This document shows, one piece after another, positions 10,309 through 19,457 of a stretch of 64,000 bases of DNA. Both the position numbers and the translations under genes were made by a program. Location of the stretch: positions 2,101,571-2,165,570 of the forward strand of contig NZ_BSTX01000001.1 of assembly GCF_030269765.1 (NCBI RefSeq). Direction: 5' to 3'. A model generated the notes under the pieces. It was not told the DNA's origin. It saw nothing but the letters and a program-made list of their open reading frames with translations, and did not search any database. Source of the stretch: Actinorhabdospora filicis (GTDB taxonomy: Bacteria > Actinomycetota > Actinomycetes > Mycobacteriales > Micromonosporaceae). Within the stretch, counting starts at the first letter, position 1. Every line of letters starts with the position of its first letter.

Positions 10309-10782
10309 TCAGGTCAGCGCGACCAGTCCGAGGTCCTCGGCGACGTCGGGCGGGCACAGCGCCAGGAGGGCGACCACGCCGAGCCAGGTCGCGCCGTGGT
10401 GGATGAGCAGGCCGCGGACGGCGGCGGCCTGCGCTCCGGTGTCGACGAGGTCGTCGACGAGGAGGACGCGCTCGCCGGGGCGGATCATGCCCTCGGCGAC
10501 GGCGAGGGTGATGGTCCCGTCGGCTTCGGGGCGTTTCTGGACGCCGATGAAGCCGAGGCCGAGGTGGGTGGCGACGAGGGGCCCGAGGAGGTAGCCGGAG
10601 GACTGGGCCCCGGCGATGGCGTCGGTGTCGGCGGGCACGAGTTCGGCGAGCGCGGGCCCGAGGAGGGCGAGGAGTTCGGGGTCGCGCCACCAGTGGAGGG
10701 TGGCGATGCGGTCCCCGGCGTGGACGGTGCGTTCGCGCAGGAGCGCGCGGGCGCGTTCGGCCGCCGTCACCGGCAGCCGCAT
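10309..10782 (-). CDS. Phosphoribosyltransferase-family protein
   Basis: A 157-residue type I phosphoribosyltransferase fold with the PRPP signature VLLVDDLVDTGAQAAAVRGLL near residues 104-124 and a preceding AGAQSSGYLLGPLVATHLG loop. The substrate cannot be read from the sequence: it is not a close match to hpt, apt or pyrE signatures. It overlaps the 3' end of dacB by 16 bases and is followed by the zincin gene, so it is co-transcribed with cell-wall and translation genes. No membrane segment or signal peptide. Confidence 0.82.
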   Translation of the reverse strand: MRLPVTAAERARALLRERTVHAGDRIATLHWWRDPELLALLGPALAELVPADTDAIAGAQSSGYLLGPLVATHLGLGFIGVQKRPEADGTITLAVAEGMIRPGERVLLVDDLVDTGAQAAAVRGLLIHHGATWLGVVALLALCPPDVAEDLGLVALT

Positions 10783-12146
10783 CCGGCCAGGGCGGTGGCG
10801 ATGCGGTCGAGGGTGTGCTGGGCCTCGAACATGTTGCCGCGCTTGTTGACCAGGACGGCGAAGGTGAGTTCGCGGCCGCCGGCGTCCAGGACCGAGCCGG
10901 CCAGGGCGGAGACCTCGGCGAGGGTGCCGGTCTTGGCGCGGACGAGGCCCTTGCCGCCGAGGGTCTGCTCGTGGCCGTAGCGCTGGTCGAGGGTGCCGGT
11001 GTACCCGGCGACGGGGAGGGCGGCGAAGACGGGCCGCAGCTCGGGGTGGCCGGGTCCGGCGGCCTTGGCGAGCAGGGCGGAGAGGAATCCGGCGGTGACC
11101 TTGTTGTCGTAGGACAGGCCGGAGCCGTCGACGATGTGGATCTGCTCGGCGGGCAGGCCCAGTTCGCCGAAGACGCGGGCGACGGCGTTGGCGCCGTCCT
11201 GGAAGGAGCCGGGCAGGCCCTTGGCGAGGGCGATCTGCTTGAGGAGCATGTCGGCGACGATGTTGTCGCTGGCCATGACGGTCTCTTCGATGAGGCGGCG
11301 CATGGGCGGCGAGTGGACGACGCCGAGCTCCTGCGCGGAGGGGTCGGCGCGGCCGGGCTGGATGCGGGCCTGGGCGCCGAGCGCGGTGGCGAAGATCTTG
11401 GCGGTGGCGGCGGCGGGGTCGTCGAAGCGGGGGACGCCGGCGTCATGGCGCTGGGCGCCGGCGGTGCCGTCGCCGGGGTTGACGGTGATGCGCGCGCCGT
11501 TGGTCATGAGGGCGGTGGCGGGGGCGGTCCAGCCGGCGGTGACGTCGAGGGGGTCGACGCCGGGGGCGAGGCCGTCGCCGCTGAAGGCGCTGGTGTCGAA
11601 GGTGACGGTGGTGATCTGCTGGTCGCCGAGGGCCTTCTTGACCTGTCCGGCGAGGTCGGTGAGGCTGGCCGAGCCGGGGTAGTAGCCATTGCCGTCGGCC
11701 GAGAGTGTGGGGTCGCCCTGGCCGATGAGGACGACCTCGCCGGGGTTGGCGCCCTTCACCACGCGGGTGGGGATGCGGTAGTCGGGGCCGCGGGTGGCCA
11801 GGATCGCCGAGGCGATGGCGATCTTGTTGGTCGAGCCGGGGATGAGCGGCACGCCGTCGCCGGAGCCGTAGAGGAGCTCGCCGGTGGCCGCGTCGTGGAC
11901 GGCGAGGCCGACGACGGCGGCGTCGAAGCCGATGGAGGTCATCGCGGGGGCCAGTGCGGCGCCGATGCCGTCCTTGGTGGGTTTGTCCGTTCCGGACGGC
12001 GGGTTCAGCGCGGCGGCCGGTCCCGGTTCGGCCTCGAAGGTGATGGTGCCGGTGGCATCACTCTGGGTGCAGGCGCTCAGCAGGAGCGTCAAGGATAGTC
12101 CGAGGAGGGCCGCCGTTCGGCGTTTGTATGAGATTGCGCTCGTCAC
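10767..12146 (-). CDS. dacB: D-alanyl-D-alanine carboxypeptidase/endopeptidase (PBP4, family S13)
   Basis: A 459-residue penicillin-binding protein that trims or cleaves peptidoglycan peptides outside the membrane. The N-terminal signal LLGLSLTLLLSAC has a lipobox-like end (LSAC), so a lipoprotein anchor is likely. All three active-site motifs are visible: SxxK as STNK at residues 105-108, SxN as SDN at residues 293-295, and KTG at 405-407. The insertion between SxxK and SxN is typical of S13 enzymes. GTG start at 12146, with GAGGAG about 10 bases upstream. It is divergent from ppa, an arrangement conserved in many actinobacteria. Confidence 0.94.
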   Translation of the reverse strand: MTSAISYKRRTAALLGLSLTLLLSACTQSDATGTITFEAEPGPAAALNPPSGTDKPTKDGIGAALAPAMTSIGFDAAVVGLAVHDAATGELLYGSGDGVPLIPGSTNKIAIASAILATRGPDYRIPTRVVKGANPGEVVLIGQGDPTLSADGNGYYPGSASLTDLAGQVKKALGDQQITTVTFDTSAFSGDGLAPGVDPLDVTAGWTAPATALMTNGARITVNPGDGTAGAQRHDAGVPRFDDPAAATAKIFATALGAQARIQPGRADPSAQELGVVHSPPMRRLIEETVMASDNIVADMLLKQIALAKGLPGSFQDGANAVARVFGELGLPAEQIHIVDGSGLSYDNKVTAGFLSALLAKAAGPGHPELRPVFAALPVAGYTGTLDQRYGHEQTLGGKGLVRAKTGTLAEVSALAGSVLDAGGRELTFAVLVNKRGNMFEAQHTLDRIATALAGCGCR

Positions 12147-12230
12147 CCGGGGGTCTCCTCGACGCTGTGAGCATGGCTAGGCAAGACTACTTGGTGTATA
12201 CAGGCCCAACGATGTGCGCGAGGAGACGCC

Positions 12231-12734
12231 GTGGAGTTCGACGTCACCATTGAGATCCCCAAGGGGAGCCGGAACAAATACGAGATCGACCACGAGACCG
12301 GTCGTATCCGTCTTGACCGGACCCTGTTCACGGCCACGCAGTACCCGGCCGATTACGGGTTCATCGATGACACTCTCGGCTTGGACGGGGATCCGCTCGA
12401 CGCGCTCGTCCTGGTGCCGGAACCGACCGTGCCGGGGTGCCTGATCCGCGCCCGCGCGATCGGCATGTTCCGCATGTCGGACGAGAAGGGGCAGGACGAC
12501 AAGGTCCTGTGCGTTCCCGCGTCCGACCCCCGCGCCGAGCACCTGCGCGACATCCACCACATGCCGGAGTTCGACCGGCTGGAGATCGAGCACTTCTTCC
12601 GGGTCTACAAGGACCTGGAGCCCGGCAAGAGCGTCGAGGGTGCTTCGTGGGTGGGGCGCACCGAGGCCGAGGCGGAGATCCGCCGTTCGGTGGAGCGCAT
12701 GAAGGAGCACGCCGCCGAGCACGGTGGCCACTGA
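12231..12734 (+). CDS. ppa: Inorganic pyrophosphatase
   Basis: A 167-residue soluble family I pyrophosphatase. It hydrolyses PPi from biosynthetic reactions to two phosphates. Family residues are plain: [18 protein letters not shown], the signature [25 protein letters not shown] (metal-binding aspartates in DGDPLD), [13 protein letters not shown] and [13 protein letters not shown]. The start is GTG at 12231 with GAGGAG 5-6 bases upstream. The length is normal, with a short His- and Glu-containing tail. Confidence 0.97.
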   Translation: MEFDVTIEIPKGSRNKYEIDHETGRIRLDRTLFTATQYPADYGFIDDTLGLDGDPLDALVLVPEPTVPGCLIRARAIGMFRMSDEKGQDDKVLCVPASDPRAEHLRDIHHMPEFDRLEIEHFFRVYKDLEPGKSVEGASWVGRTEAEAEIRRSVERMKEHAAEHGGH

Positions 12735-12766
12735 TCCCATTCCTCACGATGGTGTGGGGACGAGGG

Positions 12767-12797
12767 GCCCGCGTCGTTTCGGCGCGGGTCTCTTTTT
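12767..12797 (+). terminator. Terminator after ppa
   Basis: The 6-bp stem CCCGCG/CGCGGG (12768-12773 and 12783-12788) is followed closely by five T residues at 12793-12797. It is a short stem, but has one of the few true T tracts in the window. Confidence 0.6.
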
Positions 12798-12926
12798 CGC
12801 CCGCCGTCCGGTGGGGCGGCCGGGGCGAAACGCGGGTCACCGATTTCGGTGAACGTGGCGTGTCGGCTTGACGCGGCAGGTGAGCGGTGTGCCGGCGGGT
12901 TGACCGGGTCGATACACTCTGCTGCC

Positions 12927-13757
12927 ATGAGCGGAGCTAACCCCCCAGGCTGGCATCCCGACCCGAGTGGCAGCGGGCAGCTGCGCTGGTGGGACGGCAC
13001 CCAGTGGACCAACAACACCCGTCCCCCGGAGCAGCGCCAGGCGTCCTCGCTGGAGAAGATCGCCGAGCTGGACGTCTCCGGCGGCCACGACGCCTCGCAG
13101 ATCCAGCGCCAGGTGCAGCAGCAGGCCGGTGTCGGCCCGATCGCGGCCGGCGGCGGGACGATCTTCTCCGAGCCGGTGCTGGTGGTCAACCAGAAGACCA
13201 AACTGATCGAGGTGTCCACCGAGTACTCGGTGTTCAACCAGCAGGGCCAGCAGATCGCCAAGGTCGAGCAGATCGGCCAGAACGCGTTCAAGAAGGTCGT
13301 GCGGTTTCTGGGCTCCTATGACCAGTTCTTCACGCACAAGTTCCAGGTCAGCGACGGCCACGGGCAGCCCCTGCTCTACCTGACGCGCCCGGCCAAGATC
13401 TTCAAGTCGAAGATCATCGTGCAGGCCGGCAACGGCGGCACCATCGGCGAGATCAAGCAGAACAACGTGTTCGGCAAGATCAATTTCTCCTTCCTGGTCA
13501 ACGGGCAGGAGATCGGCCAGATCCGCGCGGAGAACTGGCGCGCCTGGAACTTCGCCATCGTCGACCACACCGGCGCCGAGGTCGCCCGCATCACCAAGAC
13601 CTTCGAGGGCGTCCTGAAGACGATGTTCACCAACGCCGACAACTACGTCGTGCAGCTGCACCGCCCGCTCCAGGACCCGATGCTGTCGATGGTCATCGCC
13701 TCGGCGCTGACCGTGGACGTGGCCCTGAAGCAGGACGCGCGCGGCCTGGGCGGCTAG
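12927..13757 (+). CDS. DUF2510 plus phospholipid-scramblase-like protein
   Basis: A 276-residue protein with an N-terminal DUF2510 module (residues about 7-35, PGWHPDPSG then LRWWDGTQWT), a Gln-rich linker, and a C-terminal domain from residue 75 resembling scramblase/LURP-one beta-barrel proteins: FSEPVLVVNQKTKLIEV, YSVFNQQGQQIAKVEQ, KFQVSDGHGQPLLYLTRP and WNFAIVDHTGAEVARITK, followed by a hydrophobic C-terminal helix (MLSMVIASALTVDVAL). DUF2510 modules are common in actinobacterial envelope proteins. The function is not established; lipid or membrane association is an inference. The start at ATG 12927 is chosen because DUF2510 begins there. Confidence 0.82.
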   Translation: MSGANPPGWHPDPSGSGQLRWWDGTQWTNNTRPPEQRQASSLEKIAELDVSGGHDASQIQRQVQQQAGVGPIAAGGGTIFSEPVLVVNQKTKLIEVSTEYSVFNQQGQQIAKVEQIGQNAFKKVVRFLGSYDQFFTHKFQVSDGHGQPLLYLTRPAKIFKSKIIVQAGNGGTIGEIKQNNVFGKINFSFLVNGQEIGQIRAENWRAWNFAIVDHTGAEVARITKTFEGVLKTMFTNADNYVVQLHRPLQDPMLSMVIASALTVDVALKQDARGLGG

Positions 13758-13776
13758 TCCGTCCGTACGCTTCAAA

Positions 13777-13801
13777 GGAGCCCCGGCGATGCCGGGGCTC
13801 C
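13777..13801 (+). terminator. Terminator after the scramblase-like gene
   Basis: A perfect 11-bp stem, GGAGCCCCGGC, with a 3-base loop and complement GCCGGGGCTCC, followed by TTCTTC. It lies 19 bases after the stop at 13757. Confidence 0.88.
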
Positions 13802-13884
13802 TTCTTCATATGACCGGTGTCTCAGTGACCGGGCGCACGGTAAAACCTCTGGCCCTGACGCGTCCTTGACGCCAGACTCCCCCC

Positions 13885-15162
13885 GTGCCGCTGTTCACAC
13901 TCGATCTTCGCCCGCTGCGCCGCCGCGATTTCCGGCTCTACTACACCGGCTCGGCGATCTCGGCGTTCGGGTCGATGATCTCCACCGTCGTCATCCCGTT
14001 CCAGGTCGCCAAGATGACCCAGTCACCGGTCCTGGTGGGCCTGCTGGGGCTGTGCGAGCTGGTGCCGCTGCTGTTCACCTCGTTCATCGGCGGCGCGCTG
14101 GCCGACTACGTCGACCGCCGCAGGCTCGTCCTGTGGTGCGAGGTCGCGCTGACCGGCCTGACGGGCCTGCTGCTGCTGAACTCACTGGTCGGCAAACCGC
14201 AGCTGTGGGCGCTGTACGTGATCGCGGCCCTCACCACCGCGCTGGCGGGCCTGGCCCGGCCCAGCCGCGACTCGCTGATCCCGCGTCTGGTCGAGCCGCA
14301 CGAGATCCCGGCGGTGTCGGGGCTCCAGTCGACCTACTGGAACGTCTCGGCGATCGCCGGGCCCGCCATCGCCGGGTTCATGCTCGCCCACGTCCACCTC
14401 GCCTGGGTCTACGCCATCGACCTGGCCACCTTCGCGGTGTCGCTGGCCTGCCTGGCGCTGGTGCGGGCGGTGCCGCCGCCACCGGACGCCGACCGGCCGA
14501 GCGTGAAGTCGGTGCTCGAAGGGCTCCGCTACGCCAAGCGCCGCCCCGAGCTGCTGGGCACCTACCTGGTCGACATGAACGCGATGTTCTTCGGCATCCC
14601 CACCGCGCTGTTCCCGTTCCTGGCCCTGCAGTTCGGCGGGCCGCAGGTCCTGGGGCTCCTGCACGCCGCGCCCGCCGCGGGCGCGCTGCTGGCCTCGGCG
14701 ACCTCCGGCTGGGCCGGGCGCGTCCACCGGCACGGGCTGGTGGTCCTGGTCGCGGCCGGGATCTGGGGCCTGGGCATCCTCGGCTTCGGGCTCTCACCGA
14801 ACCTGTGGCCGGCCCTGGCGTGCCTGGCCGTCGCGGGTGGCGCCGACATGATCTCGGGCATGTTCCGGGGCATCATCTGGAACCAGACGATCCCCGACCG
14901 GCTGCGCGGCCGCCTGGCCGGCATCGAGCAGCTGTCCTACCTGTCCGGCCCGACCCTGGGCAACCTGGAGGCGGGCGCGGCCACCAAGCTCTTCGGCATC
15001 GGCGGCTCGGTGATCTTCGGCGGCGTGATGACGATCGTCGGGACCGGCGCGCTGGCGCTGTGGCTGCGGTCCTTCGTCACCTACGACGGCCGCGAGGGCA
15101 TCGCCCGCAAGGAGAAAGAGGAGGCCGAATTCACCGCGCGACGTGAGGCTACCGCCACGTAG
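13885..15162 (+). CDS. MFS transporter (EntS-like exporter)
   Basis: A 425-residue membrane protein with about 12 membrane segments. The N terminus (LRRRDFRLYYTGSAISAFGSMISTVVIPFQV) and the loop ALADYVDRRRLVLW match the enterobactin-exporter-like MFS subgroup (MFS_3). The later DLATFAVSLACLALV and MFRGIIWNQTIPDRLRGRLAGIEQLSY are also typical. The substrate is unknown; no siderophore genes are in the window. GTG start at 13885. Gene stands alone: a terminator lies upstream, and a small secretion-type gene follows after 92 bases. Confidence 0.9.
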   Translation: MPLFTLDLRPLRRRDFRLYYTGSAISAFGSMISTVVIPFQVAKMTQSPVLVGLLGLCELVPLLFTSFIGGALADYVDRRRLVLWCEVALTGLTGLLLLNSLVGKPQLWALYVIAALTTALAGLARPSRDSLIPRLVEPHEIPAVSGLQSTYWNVSAIAGPAIAGFMLAHVHLAWVYAIDLATFAVSLACLALVRAVPPPPDADRPSVKSVLEGLRYAKRRPELLGTYLVDMNAMFFGIPTALFPFLALQFGGPQVLGLLHAAPAAGALLASATSGWAGRVHRHGLVVLVAAGIWGLGILGFGLSPNLWPALACLAVAGGADMISGMFRGIIWNQTIPDRLRGRLAGIEQLSYLSGPTLGNLEAGAATKLFGIGGSVIFGGVMTIVGTGALALWLRSFVTYDGREGIARKEKEEAEFTARREATAT

Positions 15163-15254
15163 TTCTCCATTATGGACGCTTCGTATCCCTTCCATCGTCA
15201 CTTCCGTCCCTCTACAGTGGCCACTGTCGTGTCCAAATGAAGGGATTTTCTGGC

Positions 15255-15572
15255 ATGGAAGTCGATGTCGCCCAGATGCGGCGCGCGGGCATGAAGGTAC
15301 GCACTATCGGCATGGACGCGCAGAACTATTTAGAACGGGAGAAGGGCTCCCTGGAGTTCGGCTCCCAGGGCAATGAGGGCTTCGCGACCATGGCGGCGCT
15401 GAAGTCGGCGGTGGAGAAGCTGCACCGCCAGACCTCGCGGCTGGCGGCCGACTCGCAGGAGACCGCCGCCAACGTCAACCGCGCCGCCGACGCCCACCAG
15501 GCCAACGAGAAGGCGCAGGCCGACAACTTCACCGGCAACCTCAATGCCCTGACCACTCTGCTGGGGCCGTGA
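15255..15572 (+). CDS. Small helical ESX/WXG100-like protein
   Basis: A 105-residue, mostly helical protein: N-terminal EVDVAQMRRAGMKVRTIG, a central GNEGFATMAALKSAVEKLHRQTSRLA, and an Asn/Gln/Ala-rich C terminus ending in NLNALTTLLGP. It has the size and two-helix design of ESX substrates but no clear WxG turn. AAGGGA precedes ATG 15255; an ATG at 15237 would add six residues. Its TGA overlaps the ATG of the following hydrolase (TGATG), so the two are almost certainly made together and may form a complex or substrate pair for the type VII system. Confidence 0.75.
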   Translation: MEVDVAQMRRAGMKVRTIGMDAQNYLEREKGSLEFGSQGNEGFATMAALKSAVEKLHRQTSRLAADSQETAANVNRAADAHQANEKAQADNFTGNLNALTTLLGP

Positions 15573-17188
15573 TGGTGACCTTCATGCAGCTGCGCGCGGC
15601 GCAGACCTCGCACCTGGAGAACACCGCCACCAGTGCCCGCCGCGTGTCCCGCGAGATGGAGCAGTACGCCGCCGACACCTCCCGGTGGCGGCGTAACCTC
15701 GCCGGCGGCTGGCAGGGCCGCGACGCCTCGGCCGCCGACGTGCAGCTGGCGGCGCAGGAGGGCTCCTATCAGCAGGCCGCGCGCTCCTACGGGCGCCTGG
15801 ACGACGTGGTCGCGTTCTTCTCCAACGAGATCGACCTCGCCAAGCGCACCCTGGAGCGCGGTGTGGAGCTGGCCAACTCCATCCCGGGCCGGGTCGGCGA
15901 GGACGGCGCGATCCAGGTCGACTGGGCCGCCTTCGGTCCCCGCCCCTCGGCGGAGGTCGTCCAGCACGCCAAGCAGCGCGCGATGGAGGCGGCCCAGCTG
16001 ATCCGGCAGGCGCTGATGCGCGCCAACTCCGCCGACCGGCAGGCGGCCTCGGCGCTCAACTCGCTGGTGCTGCCCACCGCGTCCAACGTGACCCCCGGTT
16101 CCAGCTCGATCCCCCAGCGCGGAACCGATCCCCGCAAGGTCAAGGCCTGGTGGGACGGGCTCTCTCCGGAGCAGCGGCAGCACCTGGTCGACACCGAGCC
16201 GAAGCAGATCGGTTCCCTCGACGGCGTTCCCGCCGAGACCCGGGACACCGCCAACCGCCTGGCGATCGGCCGCGAACGCGAGTTCATCGGCACCCGCCGC
16301 GAGTTCCTGGAGGGGCGGCTGGCCGAACTCAAGTCCCCCGACGGGAGCCTCACGTCCGCGCAGGCCTACCAGATGGGCGAGGTCAACCGCGAGCTCAAGG
16401 ACCTCGACGCCCGCAAGGCCAACCTGGACAGCCTGGACCACCAGCTCGCGCGCACCGACCTCCAGGGCTCCAAGGAGCGGATGTACCTGCTCAACTACGA
16501 TTCTGCCGCCGACGGCCAGGCGGTGATCTCGGTGGGCAACCCCGACACCGCCGATTCGATCGTCACCTACGTGCCCGGTACGACCGCCGACGTTCCCGGC
16601 ATCGACGGCGACGTCAACCGTGCACTGTGGATGCAGGCCGACGCCACCGCCGCCGACCCGGCGCGCAAGACGGCGGCGATCACCTGGCTGGGCTACGACG
16701 CGCCGGACAAGGTCTTCCCCAACGCGATGTCGTCCAGCTACTACAAGTCGGCCGCCGACGATCTGGCCTCGTTCCAGCAGGGTCTGCGCGCCACCCACCA
16801 GGGCCCGCCGTCGATCAACACGCTCATGGGCCATTCCTATGGCGCGTCGGCGATCGGCTACACCGCCAACCACTACAACGTGGAGGTGGACAACCTGGTG
16901 TCGGTGGCCAGCCCCGGCGGCGGCGCGGGCCTGTGGGGCGACGCCTCGTCCTATCAGGGCATCCGCGCCGATCACGTGTGGGCGACCCGCGCGCCCGACG
17001 ACCCGATCCGCTTCGTGGCGCAGATCCACGGCAACGACCCCATCGACTCCGACTACGGCGGCCGCGTCTTCCCCGCCTCCCCCGGCGGCCACTCCGGCTA
17101 CTGGGACGGCACCAACGTCGCCCGCGGCCACTTCGCCGACATCATCACCGGCCACTACGACCGCGTCCCCCGCGGCACCCAGGACTGA
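15572..17188 (+). CDS. DUF1023-type alpha/beta hydrolase, probable type VII-associated effector
   Basis: A 538-residue protein in two parts. Residues 1-130 are helical, with an ESX-like helix-turn-helix (RRNLAGGWQGRDASAAD carries the G-W-x-G turn). Residues about 290-538 form an alpha/beta hydrolase of the DUF1023 type: ITWLGYDAPDKV, the nucleophile elbow GHSYGA with Ser422, a later Asp region (APDDPIRF) and GHSGYWDG near the end with a candidate catalytic His. No signal peptide is present, which fits export through the ESX system. It is coupled to the small protein before it. Lipase or esterase activity is inferred; the target is unknown and no immunity gene is recognised. Confidence 0.85.
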   Translation: MVTFMQLRAAQTSHLENTATSARRVSREMEQYAADTSRWRRNLAGGWQGRDASAADVQLAAQEGSYQQAARSYGRLDDVVAFFSNEIDLAKRTLERGVELANSIPGRVGEDGAIQVDWAAFGPRPSAEVVQHAKQRAMEAAQLIRQALMRANSADRQAASALNSLVLPTASNVTPGSSSIPQRGTDPRKVKAWWDGLSPEQRQHLVDTEPKQIGSLDGVPAETRDTANRLAIGREREFIGTRREFLEGRLAELKSPDGSLTSAQAYQMGEVNRELKDLDARKANLDSLDHQLARTDLQGSKERMYLLNYDSAADGQAVISVGNPDTADSIVTYVPGTTADVPGIDGDVNRALWMQADATAADPARKTAAITWLGYDAPDKVFPNAMSSSYYKSAADDLASFQQGLRATHQGPPSINTLMGHSYGASAIGYTANHYNVEVDNLVSVASPGGGAGLWGDASSYQGIRADHVWATRAPDDPIRFVAQIHGNDPIDSDYGGRVFPASPGGHSGYWDGTNVARGHFADIITGHYDRVPRGTQD

Positions 17189-17277
17189 CCGCTTCGACCG
17201 GCGCGGGCCGGTCTTGCCCCTCCCCGGCCACTGCGCCAGGATCGGGCGAGACCGGCCCGTTCCATCCAAGGTGGACC

Positions 17278-18450
17278 ATGCAGCACCGACGCGGACGCCT
17301 CTCCGCCGCCACAGCCGCCGCCCTCACGGCCCTCACCTCGGCCGTCCTGATCGGCGCCGCCCCCTCCTCCCCAGCCCTCGCCGCCGAGAAGTGCGAAGCC
17401 GAAAGCCGCACCACACCCCTATCCCACGTCCCCTGGCCCCTCCAGCGCCTCCAACCCGAACGCGTCTGGCCCCTCACCCGCGGCGCCGGCGTGAAAGTCG
17501 CCGTCATCGACTCCGGCGTCGGCGAACACCCCCTCCTGGCCGGCAAGGTCAAAGCCGTCGACATGGCCGGCGACAAACTCGGCGCCCGCTGCGACCTGGC
17601 CTCCCACGGCACCATCGTCGCCGGAATCATCGCCGCCAGCGACACCGAATCCTCGCCCTTCCACGGCCTCGCCCCCGACGCCACGATCCTTTCGTACCGC
17701 GTCATCCAGGACATGGAACGCTCCTCCAGCCAGGACAGCACCAAACCCATCGTCGACGCCATCCGACTGGCAGTCCAAGACGGCGCCGACGTCATCAACC
17801 TCTCCCTCACCGCCATCGCCACCCCAGCCCTGGAACAGGCGATCCAATACGCCTACGACCACGACGTAGTCGTCGTAGCCGCCGCCGGAAACAGCGGCGT
17901 CCAAGGCGCCAAGGAATACCCCGCCGCCTACGAAACGGTCATAGCCGTCGCCGGCCTCTCCCCCACCGGCACCCACGTGGACACGAGCTCAGTACGCCCC
18001 TACGTCGACATCGCCGCCCCCGGCGAACAAATCGACGGACCGGCACCAGCAGGCGGCGGCTTCGGCCGCCTGTCCGAAGGCGGAACAAGCTTCGCCGCCC
18101 CCTACGTATCGGCAACCGCAGCCCTCCTCCGCAGCTACTACCCCGGCATGAAACCCGACGAAGTGGCCAAACGCATCACCGCAACGGCAACCCACCCCGC
18201 AGAAGGCTGGAACCCCCTCGTCGGCTGGGGAGAAATAGACCCCTACCGCGCAGTCACAACCGTCATGCCCACGACCCAGGAATCACGATCGGCACAACCA
18301 GCGGTGGCCCCGGCAGAACAAACCGACCCCGGCGCAACGGCAAGAGGAAGGGCACTCGCCCTGACGGGAGCTGCGGCAGGAGTGGTGGGAGCACTGCTGG
18401 TGGTGCGATTCGTGGTACCGCGAGGAAGACGACGAGGGTGGAAGGCGTAG
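17278..18450 (+). CDS. mycP: Type VII secretion-associated subtilisin-like serine protease (mycosin)
   Basis: A 390-residue S8 protease. Residues 1-38 are a Sec signal peptide (LTALTSAVLIGAAPSSPALAA). The catalytic triad is Asp78 (VAVIDSG), His110 (SHGTIVAGI) and Ser271 (GGTSFAAPYVSAT). A C-terminal membrane helix (TGAAAGVVGALLVVRFVV) and a basic tail (RGRRRGWKA) anchor it on the outer face, as in mycosins of ESX systems, where the protease stabilises the secretion complex. AAGGTGG precedes the ATG at 17278. Codon use becomes richer in A-ending codons towards the 3' end, unlike its neighbours; the G-rich repeat spacer begins just after the stop. Confidence 0.94.
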   Translation: MQHRRGRLSAATAAALTALTSAVLIGAAPSSPALAAEKCEAESRTTPLSHVPWPLQRLQPERVWPLTRGAGVKVAVIDSGVGEHPLLAGKVKAVDMAGDKLGARCDLASHGTIVAGIIAASDTESSPFHGLAPDATILSYRVIQDMERSSSQDSTKPIVDAIRLAVQDGADVINLSLTAIATPALEQAIQYAYDHDVVVVAAAGNSGVQGAKEYPAAYETVIAVAGLSPTGTHVDTSSVRPYVDIAAPGEQIDGPAPAGGGFGRLSEGGTSFAAPYVSATAALLRSYYPGMKPDEVAKRITATATHPAEGWNPLVGWGEIDPYRAVTTVMPTTQESRSAQPAVAPAEQTDPGATARGRALALTGAAAGVVGALLVVRFVVPRGRRRGWKA

Positions 18451-18883
18451 CGGCGTAGCGGAGGGGGAGAGGAAGAACGGAACGGCGTGCCGCTCGACCG
18501 GCTCGACGAAGGCTTCGGGTCGTGCGAGCCGGGTAGAGCCGACAGCGGCGAGAGCGTGCCCGTGAGAGGGACCACGCGGGGTGAGGCGACCCCAGGCGGG
18601 CGTGTGCGGCGGGGCGGGAACAAGAAGTGCGGGCACGCGGAAGCACGGGACGAACGGCGAGCGAGGGACAAGGGGCAAGCGGCCAGGTGACGGGCGGCGG
18701 GCGGCGGGCGGCGGGCGGGATGGAGTGTGGGTGGTGAGGCGCGGCCGGGCAAGGCGGGGCGAGAACCGCACGGCGGGGGCAGGGCGGGGCGGGCTGAGGC
18801 GGGCGAGCGGTTAGGGCGGGCGATGTGGGTGGGGCGGGCAGAGATGGGCAAGCGGGTGGGCAGCGTGGGTGAGCGGGCGGGGT

Positions 18884-18935
18884 GGTGAGCGGGGTGAGCC
18901 AAGCGGGTTGGTGAGCGGGGTGGGCCAAGTGGGTT
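18884..18935. repeat. 26-bp direct repeat, two units
   Basis: Units 18884-18909 and 18910-18935 share GGTGAGCGGGGTG-GCCAAG-GGGTT with two differences. They are part of the G-rich spacer. Confidence 0.7.
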
Positions 18936-19030
18936 GGCGGGCGGAGCGTGTGGGTTGGGTGGGTGTCGGCCCGTGCAGCTGAGGGTGCCCCACGGAAGCT
19001 GGCGCGATAGCGCAGATGCCGGCTTCGGGT

Positions 19031-19164
19031 GGTGGGGTCCTTCGTCGGTCGGCCGTAAAGGAATTGGTAACGAGGGTTCTGGGGGTGTCAAGACACGCTC
19101 TTCCGTCTTGACACCCCCAGGTTCGTCGTTATGGTGCCGGGGCCGACCGACGAAGGGCACCACC
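19031..19164. repeat. Nested hairpin element, copy 2
   Basis: The inner arms 19068-19094 and 19105-19131 contain CTGGGGGTGTCAAGAC and its complement around a 10-base loop. The outer arms 19031-19054 and 19141-19164 pair at 22 of 24 positions (core CCTTCGTCGGTCGGCC). The inner part is the reverse complement of the element at 4741-4804, with one change in the loop and a few at the stem base. The outer arms keep pairing although their sequence differs from copy 1, which points to selection for structure. Confidence 0.82.
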
Positions 19165-19457
19165 GCACGCAAAGACCAACCCAAAACAAGCCCGACCATG
19201 CCCTAAGCCCGTGGACAACGGCCCGCAACCCAAGGCGAAGCCCCCTTCCGAGAGAGGCCCAGGTCCAGGACAGCGTCCTGGTCGGGGCAAGGGCTGAAAG
19301 CCCAGGCCAGACGGCGATGGGACCCCACCGCCAACGCAGGCGATCGGATGAGGGCGATCCGTGAGGGGGGACAGGGAGTGCAGCGGCCCGAGCCCGGGGT
19401 GAGGGTGACGGGAGAGGTGCGCCAACGGGGGGTGTGGTAGCGAGGCTCGCGACGGCT

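Noticed and set aside
9230..11446. A 738-codon minus-strand frame joining part of dacB to the zincin
   Set aside because: Its first half is out of frame with dacB and shows random Pro/Ser/Arg content. The real zincin starts near 10285-10303.
15255..17188. A toxin-immunity pair (105-residue protein as immunity for the hydrolase)
   Set aside because: The small protein is encoded first and has an ESX-partner design with no inhibitor feature; a secretion partner is the simpler reading.
18243..19199. Overlapping minus-strand open frames of 160-318 codons behind mycP
   Set aside because: They are Pro/Arg/Ala-rich products of G-rich composition, they run over the mycP 3' end, and each reads across the hairpin element without conservation with copy 1.
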